This document shows, one piece after another, positions 9,101-18,458 of a DNA stretch of 45,342 nt. The stretch comes from Modestobacter excelsi. GTDB taxonomy: Bacteria > Actinomycetota > Actinomycetes > Mycobacteriales > Geodermatophilaceae. Made by a program: the position numbers and the translations under genes. The DNA is taken from the NCBI RefSeq assembly GCF_005930495.1, contig NZ_SJEX01000039.1:1-45342 (forward strand), read 5' to 3'. The notes beneath the pieces were generated by a model. It was not told where the DNA came from and did no database searches. It saw only the letters and a program-made list of their open reading frames with translations. Position 1 is the stretch's first letter, and every line of letters begins with the position of its first letter.

Positions 9101-10573
9101 TCACGAGCTCGTGGGGCGGAGCGCCCGTTCGGCCTCGACCGTGGAGGCGCGAGCAGTCGGCTGGTACTGGAACCCACCCTGCCGGCCGAGGGACTCCAGC
9201 CCGAACTCCCGCAGGGCTTGGATGGAGTCTCGCGCTCGCTCCCCGCTGCCGCGGGTGTAGATCGGGTAGGCGTTGTCGAGGACGTGACTCCCTTCGAGGA
9301 CCAGATCCCCGAGGAGGAGCTCGTTCGCTGCGCAGTGTGCCCGGAAGTCCGCCTCCGCTGTGGGCACCGAGTTGCCCACCCGCTCACCGATGACCTCGAC
9401 AGTGAAGAACTCCCGTCCATCCGACGGGCCGTAGAGGTCGGAGTAGACGGTAATGCGCTTCCACGCACCTTCGCGGGAGAAGTTGTAGAGGATCGAGGTG
9501 TCAAAGCCCCGGTCGCCGGAGAAGCTGAAGAAGAGGCTGACGAGCGTCACGGTCGGGAGCGGTTCACCTGGCGCGTCCAGTGCGCACAGCTCGAGAGCCC
9601 GGTCGAGCGGGATCGTGGACACGAGCCTCGGAGCGGCAACCGGGCCGGCGCCTGTCGACACCGTGAACTGGTCGCCGGTCCTGTAGACCCCGGTCAGCCG
9701 AGTGCCGAGGGAGAACTCGACACCTCGCTCGGTCAAGCTCTGCACGGCCGGCTCGTAGAGGTGGCCGTAGCCCTCCCGAGCCCGAGCCAGCTGTCGATTG
9801 TGGCTCGGGGGCTCCGGGTCGCCCGTGACCGACCGCAGCAACCGGCGGACGAGGTTCCGGACACTGGACTGCTCCTCGAGCCACCCCAAGCGGCTCCTGG
9901 CGAACTCCAGGTCGATCTGCTCCGGCGGAAGGCCACACAGCCGCTGCATGTAGTAGCCGAGGCCCGACCGGTCGATGAAGCGGGCGCCGAGCAGGTGCTC
10001 CGCAAAGTCCCGCACGTTGTGCTGGTGTCGCTTGCTGACTCGTCCGGCCACGGCGGAGCCCGCCATGCGCAGGAGCTCGACGGGGCCCGCTCCGAGGACG
10101 TCGTCTCGGATCGAGAACGGGTAGTGCGTGACCACGCCCTGGGGGCTCAGCCTCGACCAACTCGGCTCGATCGGCACGTAGCGAGGCAGGATCTCGGGGA
10201 AGTGCGCGAGCAGCGGCGAGTCGTCCTGGAAGATCAGGCTGCCGATGTCGAAGGTGTAGCCGCCGATCGCCCGGTCGATGTGGTTGCCACCCACGTGGTC
10301 GTACTCGTCTAGGACGACGACTCGCGAGTTGCCCTGTTCCAGCAGGATGGACGCGGAGACCAATCCGCTCATGCCGGCACCGAGGACGATCGCGTCGGCG
10401 GTGGGCAACTCGTCGCTCCGAGCGTCCGCCACCGCACCGCCTCTCGTCCTCCGGACGGCACGCTCGTCGCGCGCTCCGGTGCGCATCATGTCACCCGCCC
10501 GAGACTGCTCGGCCGGATGAACGAACGACCTGTAGCCGATCGGCCCAAGCCACGGATGGGGATCCGGGCTCAA
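9101..10573 (-). CDS. FAD-dependent oxidoreductase, UDP-galactopyranose mutase / protoporphyrinogen-oxidase-like
   Basis: 490 residues if started at TTG 10573, which has a perfect ribosome site AAGGAGG 6 nt upstream (10586-10580). The alternative ATG 10612 directly follows the upstream stop but lacks such a site. The FAD fold is clear: AIVLGAGMSGL (GxGxxG at about 65-70), VVVLDEYDHVGGNH, then GGYTFDIGSLIF. A long middle domain holds GYYMQRLCGLPPEQIDLEF. Similar enzymes in polysaccharide loci are annotated as amine oxidase-like or UGM-like; true UDP-galactopyranose mutases are nearer 370-400 residues, so ring contraction of a UDP-sugar is possible but not established. It lies inside the operon, between the acyltransferase and a GT4. 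Confidence 0.78.
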   Translation of the reverse strand: MSPDPHPWLGPIGYRSFVHPAEQSRAGDMMRTGARDERAVRRTRGGAVADARSDELPTADAIVLGAGMSGLVSASILLEQGNSRVVVLDEYDHVGGNHIDRAIGGYTFDIGSLIFQDDSPLLAHFPEILPRYVPIEPSWSRLSPQGVVTHYPFSIRDDVLGAGPVELLRMAGSAVAGRVSKRHQHNVRDFAEHLLGARFIDRSGLGYYMQRLCGLPPEQIDLEFARSRLGWLEEQSSVRNLVRRLLRSVTGDPEPPSHNRQLARAREGYGHLYEPAVQSLTERGVEFSLGTRLTGVYRTGDQFTVSTGAGPVAAPRLVSTIPLDRALELCALDAPGEPLPTVTLVSLFFSFSGDRGFDTSILYNFSREGAWKRITVYSDLYGPSDGREFFTVEVIGERVGNSVPTAEADFRAHCAANELLLGDLVLEGSHVLDNAYPIYTRGSGERARDSIQALREFGLESLGRQGGFQYQPTARASTVEAERALRPTSS

Positions 10574-10612
10574 TCTGAGCCTCCTTGAGCTGCGGGAAGG
10601 GTGCACGGGCAT

Positions 10613-11959
10613 TCACGACGACCGAGTCACCCGCACGCGTTCGCGCAACCTGGTGAAAGGACGTTCGACGCCGTAGTACGTGGTTGTCGCGACCGCCGTC
10701 GTCACGCAGACCAGGACGAGCCACCACCCGATCGCCCCGGCCCACGTCTGCTGCGCGGTGCCCAGGTCGTGGGATGCCATGACGTTGAGGATCGGCACGT
10801 GCCACAGGTAGACGCTGTAAGAGATCAATCCTGCATTGCGGAGAAGCCTGGACTCCAAGACGCGGGCGGTCCAACTCGGTTGCCCGGACTGTGACGGGAC
10901 GGTGGCGAGGGCAATGAGTGCGGCACTCACCAGGCCGAAGGCTAGCGCCGCCGGCACGACGGCCACCGACACAAGCGCGCAGACGGCGACCACCCACAGC
11001 AACGGCCTGATCCGGCCGACGTCCCAGGTGATCCGGCCCGCCGACAGGCCTGCCACCAGGACCGCAGCGAACATGCCGAAGGCGAAGAGGTGCGCCATGC
11101 TCAGCAGACTGCGGTCCAGCACGCCTGCCCAGGTAGGACCCCAGCTCATGGCGTACTGCTGCTCTGCGGAACCCGAGCGCAACAGTATGCCGAGGGTCTG
11201 AGCTAGACCACCGACCACGAACATCAGTGCGGGAGCCACCAGCGCGGCGGCAACCGGGGACCGGACGCTGCGGGCCACCCGGTATCCCAGGAGTCCGAGC
11301 AACGGCAGGATCGCGTAGAAGCAGAGTTCCGTGGTCAGGGACCATGAGACACCGAGGCCAGTGCCCATCGTGCCCGGCACGAGAGCCTGGACGAGCGACA
11401 GGTTGGCGATGATCTGCAGCGGCTCAGTCATTGAACCTATGTCGCCGAGGTAGCCCAGTTCGGGACTCGAGACGTAGGTTGCGCAAAGCACGTAGCTGGC
11501 GACGAGGAGCACCACCAGATAGGCGGGAAAGATGCGCACAACGCGGTTGAAGTAGAACTGCCGCGCCGAGGGTGCGGACCGCCCACTCATAAGCCTGCTG
11601 ACGAACGGCAGGTAGAGCAGGAACCCCGACAGCGCGAAGAAGAGGGTGAGCCCCTGCTCGAGATCGGACAGAACTGATCGTCCGGTCGACGAGGGCTCAA
11701 CGCCCGGCGACAGGTGCTGCCAGAAGTGACCGGAGAGCACCGAGAACGCCGCTATCCCCCGCAGTCCATCAAGTCCGGGGAGGTGTTTGCGCCGGGATTC
11801 GCGACTCGTCCGCGCCTCGTCGACAGACGCCCCCCGGCTCGACACCGGAGGAGCATAACCGGAATCGCGACTGATCAGCCGCGGCATGGGTGGGTCGGGG
11901 CCCGACCGCCTGTGGAGACCTCCCGGCATATCGCGCCTGGTTAGGTCTGCGTCGGTCAC
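10613..11959 (-). CDS. Acyltransferase family 3 (OafA/YrhL-like) membrane protein
   Basis: Up to 448 residues; the first about 55 are unlike the family and the true start may be a later ATG/GTG. The acyltransferase-3 signature begins PGLDGLRGIAAFSVLSGHFWQH, with the conserved His in SGHF. It is followed by LTLFFALSGFLLY and FYFNRVVRIFPAYLVV (the RxxRIxP motif) and about ten membrane helices, including SYSVYLWHVPI near the end. The family moves acyl groups (often acetyl) from the cytoplasm to sugars on the outer face. No C-terminal SGNH domain is present. It is separated from the preceding GT2 by 21 bp and from the ATG option of the FAD gene by nothing, so it is part of the operon. Confidence 0.87.
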   Translation of the reverse strand: MTDADLTRRDMPGGLHRRSGPDPPMPRLISRDSGYAPPVSSRGASVDEARTSRESRRKHLPGLDGLRGIAAFSVLSGHFWQHLSPGVEPSSTGRSVLSDLEQGLTLFFALSGFLLYLPFVSRLMSGRSAPSARQFYFNRVVRIFPAYLVVLLVASYVLCATYVSSPELGYLGDIGSMTEPLQIIANLSLVQALVPGTMGTGLGVSWSLTTELCFYAILPLLGLLGYRVARSVRSPVAAALVAPALMFVVGGLAQTLGILLRSGSAEQQYAMSWGPTWAGVLDRSLLSMAHLFAFGMFAAVLVAGLSAGRITWDVGRIRPLLWVVAVCALVSVAVVPAALAFGLVSAALIALATVPSQSGQPSWTARVLESRLLRNAGLISYSVYLWHVPILNVMASHDLGTAQQTWAGAIGWWLVLVCVTTAVATTTYYGVERPFTRLRERVRVTRSS

Positions 11960-11980
11960 GCCATACGAGGCGGTGCTAAG

Positions 11981-12973
11981 TCAGAGGGTCGACCCGACCC
12001 TGGCGATGAGACCGCAACGTGTCAGGTCAGACGGCTGTCGGTATTCACGGGTCTCCTCGCCGACCATGGTGACCTCCCGAACCGCGTCGTAGGCGCGGTA
12101 CTCCGTCGTGTGCTGCGCGCGATGCGTCTCGTCGACCATGAGCGCGGACGAGGAGGGCGTGAACTTGAAGTGGAGCAGGGCCGTCTCCGCCGTCCTGAGG
12201 CCGCCGTTGACACAGCGCGGCCAGATGAGGTGGGCGGCTCGCAGATATGCATACCGCCGCCTCCACAGAACCAGCGGCGTCTTGTTGAGCGCTGGCCCTT
12301 CCCACCGATCCGGGAAGAAGAGGCGCCCCCGCACACCGCCTTTGACCCACGTGGTTGCGGAGGGCCAGTGATGGTGACGCTCGTAGCCCGTCCCGTCGAA
12401 GAGGTTGCACACCTCCAGCGGGTCTTGACCGTCGTTGACGACGTTCTCGATCGCCGTCTTGCCGCTGTACATGTCCACCATGAGGGCCTGCAGCGACTGC
12501 CGACCGGAGTCCTCGAGCCATGAGCAGACGGCTGGGAGGTCGGGGAGGTCGGAGTCGAAGACCAAGAACTCGTCCGCGTCGACATGGACGACCCACTTGC
12601 CGCTGCAGTGACGGGACAGGACCGTGTTGAGCCAGTCGATACCGTAGCGGGCCGAAGCGAAACTTCCTTGGGCCCGGTAGATGGACACGTCCTCGCAACG
12701 CCCCAGGAGCTCGGTCAGGCCATCGGTCGACTCATTGTCGATGACGATGAAGTGCTCGACGCCCAGGCCTCGGTAGTGCCGGAGCAGAGCAGGTAGCCGA
12801 TGGGCTTCGTTCTTGACCATCACAGCGGTGACCAGGTGAGCCCCCTCCAGACCGGAGCGGATGACCACTGGGCGCAGCTGTCGTGCCTTGAGGACCCGCC
12901 GCACATGGGCCTTAAGCGGCTCGATGACCGCGAAGGCGGCGCGCTCCCTGATCTGCGCAGAAGTGACGATCAC
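11981..12973 (-). CDS. GT2-like glycosyltransferase (Glyco_tranf_2_4 / GT92-like type)
   Basis: 330 residues from GTG 12973, which overlaps the stop of the polymerase gene (GTGA). Key features: LVTAVMVKNEAHRLPALLRHYRGLG, then FIVIDNESTDGLTELL and WVVHVDADEFLVF (DxD). These are the hallmarks of the glycosyltransferase group that begins with a KNE motif and carries HVDADEF. The C-terminal half is rich in aromatic and basic residues (HHHWPSATTWVKGG, LWRRRYAYLRAAHL) and has a conserved-looking LHFKF. A longer frame upstream mirrors the polymerase gene and is not used. Probable role: adding a sugar to the repeat unit of the same polysaccharide as its operon neighbours. Donor unknown. Confidence 0.85.
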   Translation of the reverse strand: MIVTSAQIRERAAFAVIEPLKAHVRRVLKARQLRPVVIRSGLEGAHLVTAVMVKNEAHRLPALLRHYRGLGVEHFIVIDNESTDGLTELLGRCEDVSIYRAQGSFASARYGIDWLNTVLSRHCSGKWVVHVDADEFLVFDSDLPDLPAVCSWLEDSGRQSLQALMVDMYSGKTAIENVVNDGQDPLEVCNLFDGTGYERHHHWPSATTWVKGGVRGRLFFPDRWEGPALNKTPLVLWRRRYAYLRAAHLIWPRCVNGGLRTAETALLHFKFTPSSSALMVDETHRAQHTTEYRAYDAVREVTMVGEETREYRQPSDLTRCGLIARVGSTL

Positions 12974-14382
12974 CAGTTGACTCCGGACGTCGGGGGCTCC
13001 GACGGGGGTCGCCGACGGCTCAGCGGCCCAGCGCCGGCCACGACCGGTTGCCGGGACGCCCGTGATGGCTTGTCGCTCGCCGCCGCATGCGCGAGTACGC
13101 CGAGCGAGAGCCACAGGACGCCACTGCTGTCCGAGAGGTCCGGCCCGGACACCACCTTGCAGATCAGGATCGCAACCAGGGCCCATGCCGCCGGTCGCGC
13201 CGTGCGGACGTCCCAGCTCCGGCGTATCAGGGTGACGACGATCATGGCGAAGAGGACGGCCCCGAACACCCCCACGGTGCTGAGGAGTGACGCGAGGAAC
13301 GACGAGGCCCGATTGGACCCCAGGCCCGCGCCCAAGCCGAAGGTGTCGAGCAGGATGTCGTACCCCCGTGAGTCCGCGGACGATCGATCGGTGTAGGACG
13401 AGGAGGCCACCTTGTCGGCGACCTGCTGACCGATGGCGTTCGCCAGGGACGGCAGCACCCACAGCAGGGCGACCACAGAGACGCAGAGGGCCGCGATCCC
13501 CGACTGGCTGATCGAGCCACCGCCGACGACGAAGGTCGTTATTGCGACTGCGATGGCCATGCCGAGCAACGCGAGCCCCGCCACGACGAAGGTCGTGGAA
13601 GTGGAGATGGAGCCGAGGAAGAGCGCCATCCCGCCGACCACGAACAGCCCGAGCCGTCGAAGGCCGTCGACCGAGTTCACCCTGGAGGCGCAGTAGGCAA
13701 GCGTGACCAGACAGGACGTGGCGAGCCCCGCAGGCTCGGAGAGGATTCCCCGTACTCGTGGTGCACCACCGGGGAGCGTCTCGATGATGGTGAAGGCGGG
13801 CGAGTTGTCGAAGAACCGCTCCGGGAACGGCACGCCGGCCGAGGTGTGGGTCCACGCCCAGAAGGACAGCAGCGTCGTTAGACAACATGCCGTGCCCACC
13901 AGTCCCGGGCCCGTCCCAGGCGAGCGAGCCAGGAAGGCGACGACCGCGAGGCTGAGCACCAGGTAGGTGATCTGCGCGAGGTTCGAGCGCGTGACCACGC
14001 CAGCGGCGAGAGCTCCCACACTGCCGTCCCCGCTGAGCACTTCCAGCCCGTCGAACAGCAGCGGAGCGACCAGCGTGACGAGGACTGAGAGGACCGTCAA
14101 CAGCACCATGGAGCGACTGGCGGGCACGGGGACCGTCTCACCGGCCGTCGTGTCCCGAGAGGACTGGAGCAGCCGCAGGACCAAGCCGATGAGTGCACCG
14201 ATGGCCACGGCGTAGAAGGTCGGGACCGCTACGCCACCGAAGACGAAGGCGGCACCCACCGGTGTCGCGCCGCCCAGGGCAAGGGCACGACCGTAACCGC
14301 GCCGGTTCAGCAGGCCGTAGACGATGACCGCCATCGTGACGAGGGTCAGGCTGGTGATGCCGACCTCCTCGCCATGGCGCAC
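12970..14382 (-). CDS. O-antigen polymerase/ligase-like membrane protein (Wzy type)
   Basis: About 470 residues with 11-12 hydrophobic segments. The pattern is that of Wzy/WaaL-like proteins rather than a transporter: many helices, a large external loop (about residues 190-225, containing FPERFFDNSPAF and GILSEPAGLA), and a second loop with DRSSADSRGYDILLDTFGLGAGLGSN. The DSRGYD...GAGLGSNR region matches the place where polymerases and ligases carry RxxxW...G.G. Start: TTG 14412 is possible, but GTG 14382 has AGGA nine bases upstream and is preferred. Expected to polymerise flipped repeat units on the outer face. Upstream GT2 ends at 14441; the downstream GT2 starts inside its stop codon. Confidence 0.8.
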   Translation of the reverse strand: MRHGEEVGITSLTLVTMAVIVYGLLNRRGYGRALALGGATPVGAAFVFGGVAVPTFYAVAIGALIGLVLRLLQSSRDTTAGETVPVPASRSMVLLTVLSVLVTLVAPLLFDGLEVLSGDGSVGALAAGVVTRSNLAQITYLVLSLAVVAFLARSPGTGPGLVGTACCLTTLLSFWAWTHTSAGVPFPERFFDNSPAFTIIETLPGGAPRVRGILSEPAGLATSCLVTLAYCASRVNSVDGLRRLGLFVVGGMALFLGSISTSTTFVVAGLALLGMAIAVAITTFVVGGGSISQSGIAALCVSVVALLWVLPSLANAIGQQVADKVASSSYTDRSSADSRGYDILLDTFGLGAGLGSNRASSFLASLLSTVGVFGAVLFAMIVVTLIRRSWDVRTARPAAWALVAILICKVVSGPDLSDSSGVLWLSLGVLAHAAASDKPSRASRQPVVAGAGPLSRRRPPSEPPTSGVNW

Positions 14383-14440
14383 GTAGCCGGTTCCTGGGCC
14401 TCGGGGCTCCAAAGCCGAGCCGGACGTCTGGCGCCCGGCG

Positions 14441-15433
14441 TCACGACCGTCGCCATCGTAAGGCCAGCAACGGTCGGACCAGGCCCCGAGGCACCGTCAG
14501 GACGGCCAGGCACCAACTCATGATCAGCAAGCGCGTCCGCCACGACTCGGGCCCGGGGTGGGCCGGGGACCTCAGCGCGTCGACGACCAAGAGCCGGCGT
14601 CTTCCGTCACGGGCCAGCACCGCCCGGTCGGGCGAGAGCCGGGCGGTCGCAGCCCGCAACTGCAGTAGCTCGCGGCTCCGGTACAGCGGGCGCTCGTCGA
14701 TTCGGTCCTCGGGGATCCCAACCGAGCGCTGGGCAAAACGCCACCTCGCCCGTGCAGCGGCCACCTCGCGCTCGAACCGCGAGTCGTCCGCGAGCAGGTC
14801 GCTGTCGTTGGCGTCGTGCTGCCGATAGCCCACCACCACGTCGGGCAGGGTGACCACCTCGCCATGGAGTGGCGCCGCAGCCAGGCAGCCTGAGTCCGCG
14901 GCCCGGCCCAGGGACGCATCGAGCGGGAATATCCGCTCCAAGAACCAGCGGGCGTAGGCGTTTCCCGATCCGGGCGGTGTCGGCTGAGCCGATGTGCGGA
15001 CCATCCATCGGCGCACGTCTTCGGACGTGGGCACGCTCCGCCAGTCCGGGAAGAGCCTCCCGAAGGGCACACCAGCCTCGTCGATGCGCTGCATGCGCAG
15101 CTGCACCTTGCTGACCGACGGCGTCCACACCGCGGCCAGCCGTTCGGCGAGTTCCGGGGGGAGCAGGTCGTCGGCGTCGAGGAAGACGACCACGTCGCCC
15201 GACGTCGCAGCAAAGCCACGGTTTGCGGCCTCTCGCTGCCCGCTGTTCTCCGTGAGGATCAGGTTCACCCGATCGGCGTACTTCTGGAGCACCTGCACGG
15301 AGTCGTCCGTCGACCCGTCGTCGACCACGACGATCTCGACGTCCTCCCACCTGAGAGCAAGAGCGCTCTCCACAGCAGCGCCGACGAAACGTGCGTAGTT
15401 GTAGTTGGTGATCACGACACTGAGGCGCCTCAC
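14441..15433 (-). CDS. GT2 family glycosyltransferase
   Basis: 330 residues from GTG 15433 (MRRLSVVITNYNYARFV). GT2 hallmarks: VITNYNY, VVDDGSTDDS, the NSGQREAANRGF block, and the metal site VVFLDADDLLPPE. The C-terminal third has VVGYRQHDANDS and ends in a hydrophobic helix followed by a basic tail (LIMSWCLAVLTVPRGLVRPL), which could hold it at the membrane. It is the first gene of the minus-strand run ending at 6567, so the operon promoter should lie in the 260-bp gap (15434-15693) shared with the divergent GT2; I saw no convincing -35/-10 pair there. The in-frame extension to 15502 has no family resemblance. Confidence 0.89.
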   Translation of the reverse strand: MRRLSVVITNYNYARFVGAAVESALALRWEDVEIVVVDDGSTDDSVQVLQKYADRVNLILTENSGQREAANRGFAATSGDVVVFLDADDLLPPELAERLAAVWTPSVSKVQLRMQRIDEAGVPFGRLFPDWRSVPTSEDVRRWMVRTSAQPTPPGSGNAYARWFLERIFPLDASLGRAADSGCLAAAPLHGEVVTLPDVVVGYRQHDANDSDLLADDSRFEREVAAARARWRFAQRSVGIPEDRIDERPLYRSRELLQLRAATARLSPDRAVLARDGRRRLLVVDALRSPAHPGPESWRTRLLIMSWCLAVLTVPRGLVRPLLALRWRRS

Positions 15434-15693
15434 CGGCACTTCGCCAGGGCAGCTCGACCGCCTTGCACCAGGTCCCCTCCTTTCCCAGCAGAGCATCGGC
15501 ACAGGGCCTCAGACGCCCCGTCGCCCGCAGCCTAGGTGCACGAGCTGCATGAACAGGAAGCAGTCGCGCGGTCGGCAGCTGACTCGGGGATCCCACCGGT
15601 CGCGTCGTTGGCGCTCACGGCTGCGCCGACGGAGGATCATGGCCGATTCACGAGGCGCCCGTCTCGGATCGAAGTGACTGAGCGGCTGCTGCA

Positions 15694-17091
15694 GTGGAGT
15701 TGACGATGTTGAGGAGAGCCTGGCGCCTCGGCCAGCGGATGTGCCGACCAGGCAGCTCCGAGCTCTACGCGTGCCTGGTGGTCGCTGACGTGGACCTCGG
15801 CACCGGAACTGCCCGAGCTGTTCCGGCTGTTACGTCTTTCGAATGCGCGCCCGAGGGCGTCCACGCGCTCATCTGGTTGCACGGGGTGCCCGTCGCCGAG
15901 CTGACGCTGCCGGGTGACCCGGCGGAACTCCTGCCGCAGCTCCCCGAACTGGCCCGACGCAGCAGCGAAGCCGCCGTGCGGGAGCACCAGGTGCAGCACA
16001 CCGTGGAGGAGACAGCGGTCTCGTGCGCCCAACGGTCCCCCTGCGAGTCGGAGAAAGCATGGCGTGCTCGGGCTGACGGCTCGCTGCTCACCGTGGCCGT
16101 GTGTACGCGCGACCGTCCGGAGGACCTGGCGCGGTGCCTTGAAGCCCTGGCCTTGCTCACTCTGGACGTCGAGGTCCTGGTAATCGACAACGATCCCGAG
16201 GGCGACTGGACGCGAACCGTGGTCGGACACCACCCGCGGGCCAGATACGTGCTCGAGCCTCGCCGGGGCACGGCATGGGCGCGGAACCGTGCCCTCCTGG
16301 AAGCGCGGACTCCTCTGGTCGCCTTCGTGGACGACGACGTACAGGTACAACCTCGCTGGGCCGAGGCTCTCATCATGGCCTTCGACGCAAACCCGGACGC
16401 CGACGCCGTCACCGGTCTCGTCTCGCCCACGGAGCTCGCCACCCGTGCACAGGTGGTGTTCGAGGCGGCCGGCGGCTTCGGTCGCGGCTATCGGCAGCGG
16501 CGCCTGCAGCCGTCCTCGGCGGACCCACGGGAGGCGGCCCGAGCGGTCTACCACATCGGCGCCATGGGCACCGGAGCGAACATGGCCTTCCATCGGGAGC
16601 GGCTGATCGCCATCGGCGGCTTCGACCCGGCGCTCGGTCCCGGCACTCCTACCCGAGGGGGCGAGGACCAGGAGGCGCTGTCGCGGTTGCTCGCCACGGG
16701 CGGTTTGATCGTGTACGAGCCGGCGGCGGCTGTCCGCCATCGCCACCGACGCACCATGGACGAACTGCGCGACCAACGCCGCGCCGACGGCGCAGGTAGC
16801 GCGAGCCTTCTCATCGGGGCAAGCCGGAAGCTCGGGGCAGCTCACCACCGCCAGTGGTCGTTCCTCGCAATTCGGTGGTTTCTCAAGAGCGCGGCCTGGA
16901 CGGTGGCGGCCAGTGTGCTCCGACCCTCCGCACGGCCGATGTCGCTCGTCCGCTCGAACCTCAGCGGATGGATCCAGGCGCTCGCGCGTGACCCGTACCG
17001 GCGCGCCGTCGAGCAGATCCTGCGACAGGCAGACGGGCACCCGGATGAGCCTCTCCTGGCACCCCTGCCTCTGGCCCTTAAGCGCCGCTGA
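15694..17091 (+). CDS. GT2 glycosyltransferase with an extra N-terminal domain
   Basis: 465 residues from GTG 15694 (ATG 15706 is an equally plausible start, with TGGAG upstream). The first about 120 residues form an uncharacterised domain: LYACLVVADVDLGTGT, then ECAPEGVHALIWLHGVPV and LPQLPELARRS. The GT2 domain follows: LLTVAVCTRDRPEDLARCLEAL, VLVIDNDPEGD, GTAWARNRAL, VAFVDDDVQVQPRW, and a GANMAFHRERL...GGFDPALG acceptor region with GGEDQEALSR. A C-terminal amphipathic/hydrophobic stretch (FLAIRWFLKSAAWTV) may touch the membrane. It is a single gene on this strand, divergent from the 15433 operon and convergent with the ABC ATPase. This N-terminal extension may recognise the acceptor (inference). 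Confidence 0.88.
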   Translation: MELTMLRRAWRLGQRMCRPGSSELYACLVVADVDLGTGTARAVPAVTSFECAPEGVHALIWLHGVPVAELTLPGDPAELLPQLPELARRSSEAAVREHQVQHTVEETAVSCAQRSPCESEKAWRARADGSLLTVAVCTRDRPEDLARCLEALALLTLDVEVLVIDNDPEGDWTRTVVGHHPRARYVLEPRRGTAWARNRALLEARTPLVAFVDDDVQVQPRWAEALIMAFDANPDADAVTGLVSPTELATRAQVVFEAAGGFGRGYRQRRLQPSSADPREAARAVYHIGAMGTGANMAFHRERLIAIGGFDPALGPGTPTRGGEDQEALSRLLATGGLIVYEPAAAVRHRHRRTMDELRDQRRADGAGSASLLIGASRKLGAAHHRQWSFLAIRWFLKSAAWTVAASVLRPSARPMSLVRSNLSGWIQALARDPYRRAVEQILRQADGHPDEPLLAPLPLALKRR

Positions 17092-17257
17092 GCAGCACGG
17101 CCGCGCGACCCGGCCTCACCGCCGGCGATGCCTCATTCGCTGTGTCGCAAGCCATGAACCGTCAACTCGGGGAGGCACGCCTCCGGCAGGTCACCGCGAC
17201 GGCGATCTTCACCGAGAACGGCACGGTGCTGGTCTTCCGGCTGACCGCGAGTGTGGA

Positions 17258-17278
17258 GCCTCCACGGAGAGCGGAGGC
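17258..17278. terminator. Possible hairpin between convergent genes
   Basis: GCCTCC (17258-17263) and GGAGGC (17273-17278) can pair over 6 bp around a 9-nt loop, just before the stop of the ABC ATPase (17285, minus) and 170 bp after the plus-strand GT2. Short and without a U-tract, so weak evidence. The remaining 17092-17257 shows no gene I can support. Confidence 0.3.
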
Positions 17279-17284
17279 AGTCCC

Positions 17285-18457
17285 TCATGCCCAGGGATTG
17301 ACCTGGAAGTCCAGGTCCAGGACGACTGCCCTATTGCGTTGAGCGGGGTCGTACCCGTGCAGGGTGAAGCTCCCTGCGGTCGGTTCGAAGTGGACGTCTT
17401 CATGAGCCGTGCCGAGCCAGACACCGACCGTGTACTCGCCAGGCGCAAGAACGGCTGGCACATCCGCCGTCACTTCGTGCCGACCGACCGGGAACCGGTG
17501 TTGATGGCGGTCGCTGAGCGCCTCGTCGATCACCCGGACCCCGTCTCGATTGGTGATGACGATCCCGAGGTCCAACCCCATCCGCTCCTCCTTGACCTCG
17601 AAGCGGACCAGCACGCGAAAGGGCTCGTCGCGGACGAGAGGCCGATCGGACCCGTCAGCAGCGACGACGCGGACGTCCATCAGTCTCCCGGCCGCAGCCC
17701 CGCTGCCCAGCACGGTGCCCTGCTCCGTGGCGAACCCTGATGTCAGATAGTTCCGCACGACCGAAGTCGTCTGGCCCTCCTCATGGACCCGCCCGGCTTC
17801 CAACCAGATGGCGCGCGAACACAACCGCGAGAGCGCCACGAGGTCGTGACTGACGAACAGCACCGTGCGCCCCTCGGCCTCGGCTGTCGCCATCCGACTC
17901 ATGCACTTGCGTTGGAACTCGGCGTCGCCGACGGCGAGGACCTCGTCGACCACCAGCACGTCGGGCTCGAGGTGGGCCGCGACGGCGAAGGCCAGGCGCA
18001 AGTACATGCCGCTCGAGTAGCGCTTGACCGGGGTCTCGAGGAAGCGCTCGATGCCTGCGAAGTCGACGATCTCGTCGAAGCGCCGCGCGGTGTCCGCCCG
18101 GCTCATCCCGAGCACGGCGGCGTTGAGGTAGACGTTCTCTCGGCCGGTCAACTCGGGATGGAAGCCGGTACCGACCTCGAGGAGGGCAGCCACGCGCCCC
18201 CGGGTCCGGGTCTCACCACTGGTCGGCGTGGTGATCCGCATGAGGATCTTCAAGAGCGTGCTCTTGCCTGCGCCGTTGCGCCCGACGATGCCAACGGCCT
18301 CCCCGTCCCCGACCGTGAAGCTCACGTCACGCAGGGACCAAAAGTCCTGGCGCTCGTCGCGCTGCCGACGTATGGCGGTCCCGATGGTCTCGCGCAAGTT
18401 CCGTTGTTCACCCAGGACGTAGCGTTTGCTGACCCGGTCGACCTGCACCCGGTCCAC
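17285..18457 (-). CDS. Polysaccharide ABC exporter, ATP-binding subunit (Wzt/TagH-like)
   Basis: 390 residues. The ATPase domain (1-245) has Walker A GRNGAGKST at 59-67, the signature YSSGM at 147-151, Walker B VLVVDE at 167-172, DEVLAVGD and the switch His in SHD at 204. FQRKC and YSSGMYLRLAFAVAAHL are typical of the polysaccharide/teichoic acid exporter subgroup. Residues about 255-385 form a beta-rich C-terminal domain like Wzt-C, which in known systems recognises the glycan end; HGYDPAQRN and VVLDLDFQV close it. GTG start at 18457, one base after the permease stop, so translation is coupled. Together with the permease it would export a complete lipid-linked glycan, a route separate from Wzx/Wzy. 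Confidence 0.93.
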   Translation of the reverse strand: MDRVQVDRVSKRYVLGEQRNLRETIGTAIRRQRDERQDFWSLRDVSFTVGDGEAVGIVGRNGAGKSTLLKILMRITTPTSGETRTRGRVAALLEVGTGFHPELTGRENVYLNAAVLGMSRADTARRFDEIVDFAGIERFLETPVKRYSSGMYLRLAFAVAAHLEPDVLVVDEVLAVGDAEFQRKCMSRMATAEAEGRTVLFVSHDLVALSRLCSRAIWLEAGRVHEEGQTTSVVRNYLTSGFATEQGTVLGSGAAAGRLMDVRVVAADGSDRPLVRDEPFRVLVRFEVKEERMGLDLGIVITNRDGVRVIDEALSDRHQHRFPVGRHEVTADVPAVLAPGEYTVGVWLGTAHEDVHFEPTAGSFTLHGYDPAQRNRAVVLDLDFQVNPWA

Positions 18458-18458
18458 G

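Noticed and set aside
17142..17342. 66-codon plus-strand frame after the GT2 at 15694
   Set aside because: No ribosome site or motif, and it runs into the end of the ABC ATPase gene on the other strand.
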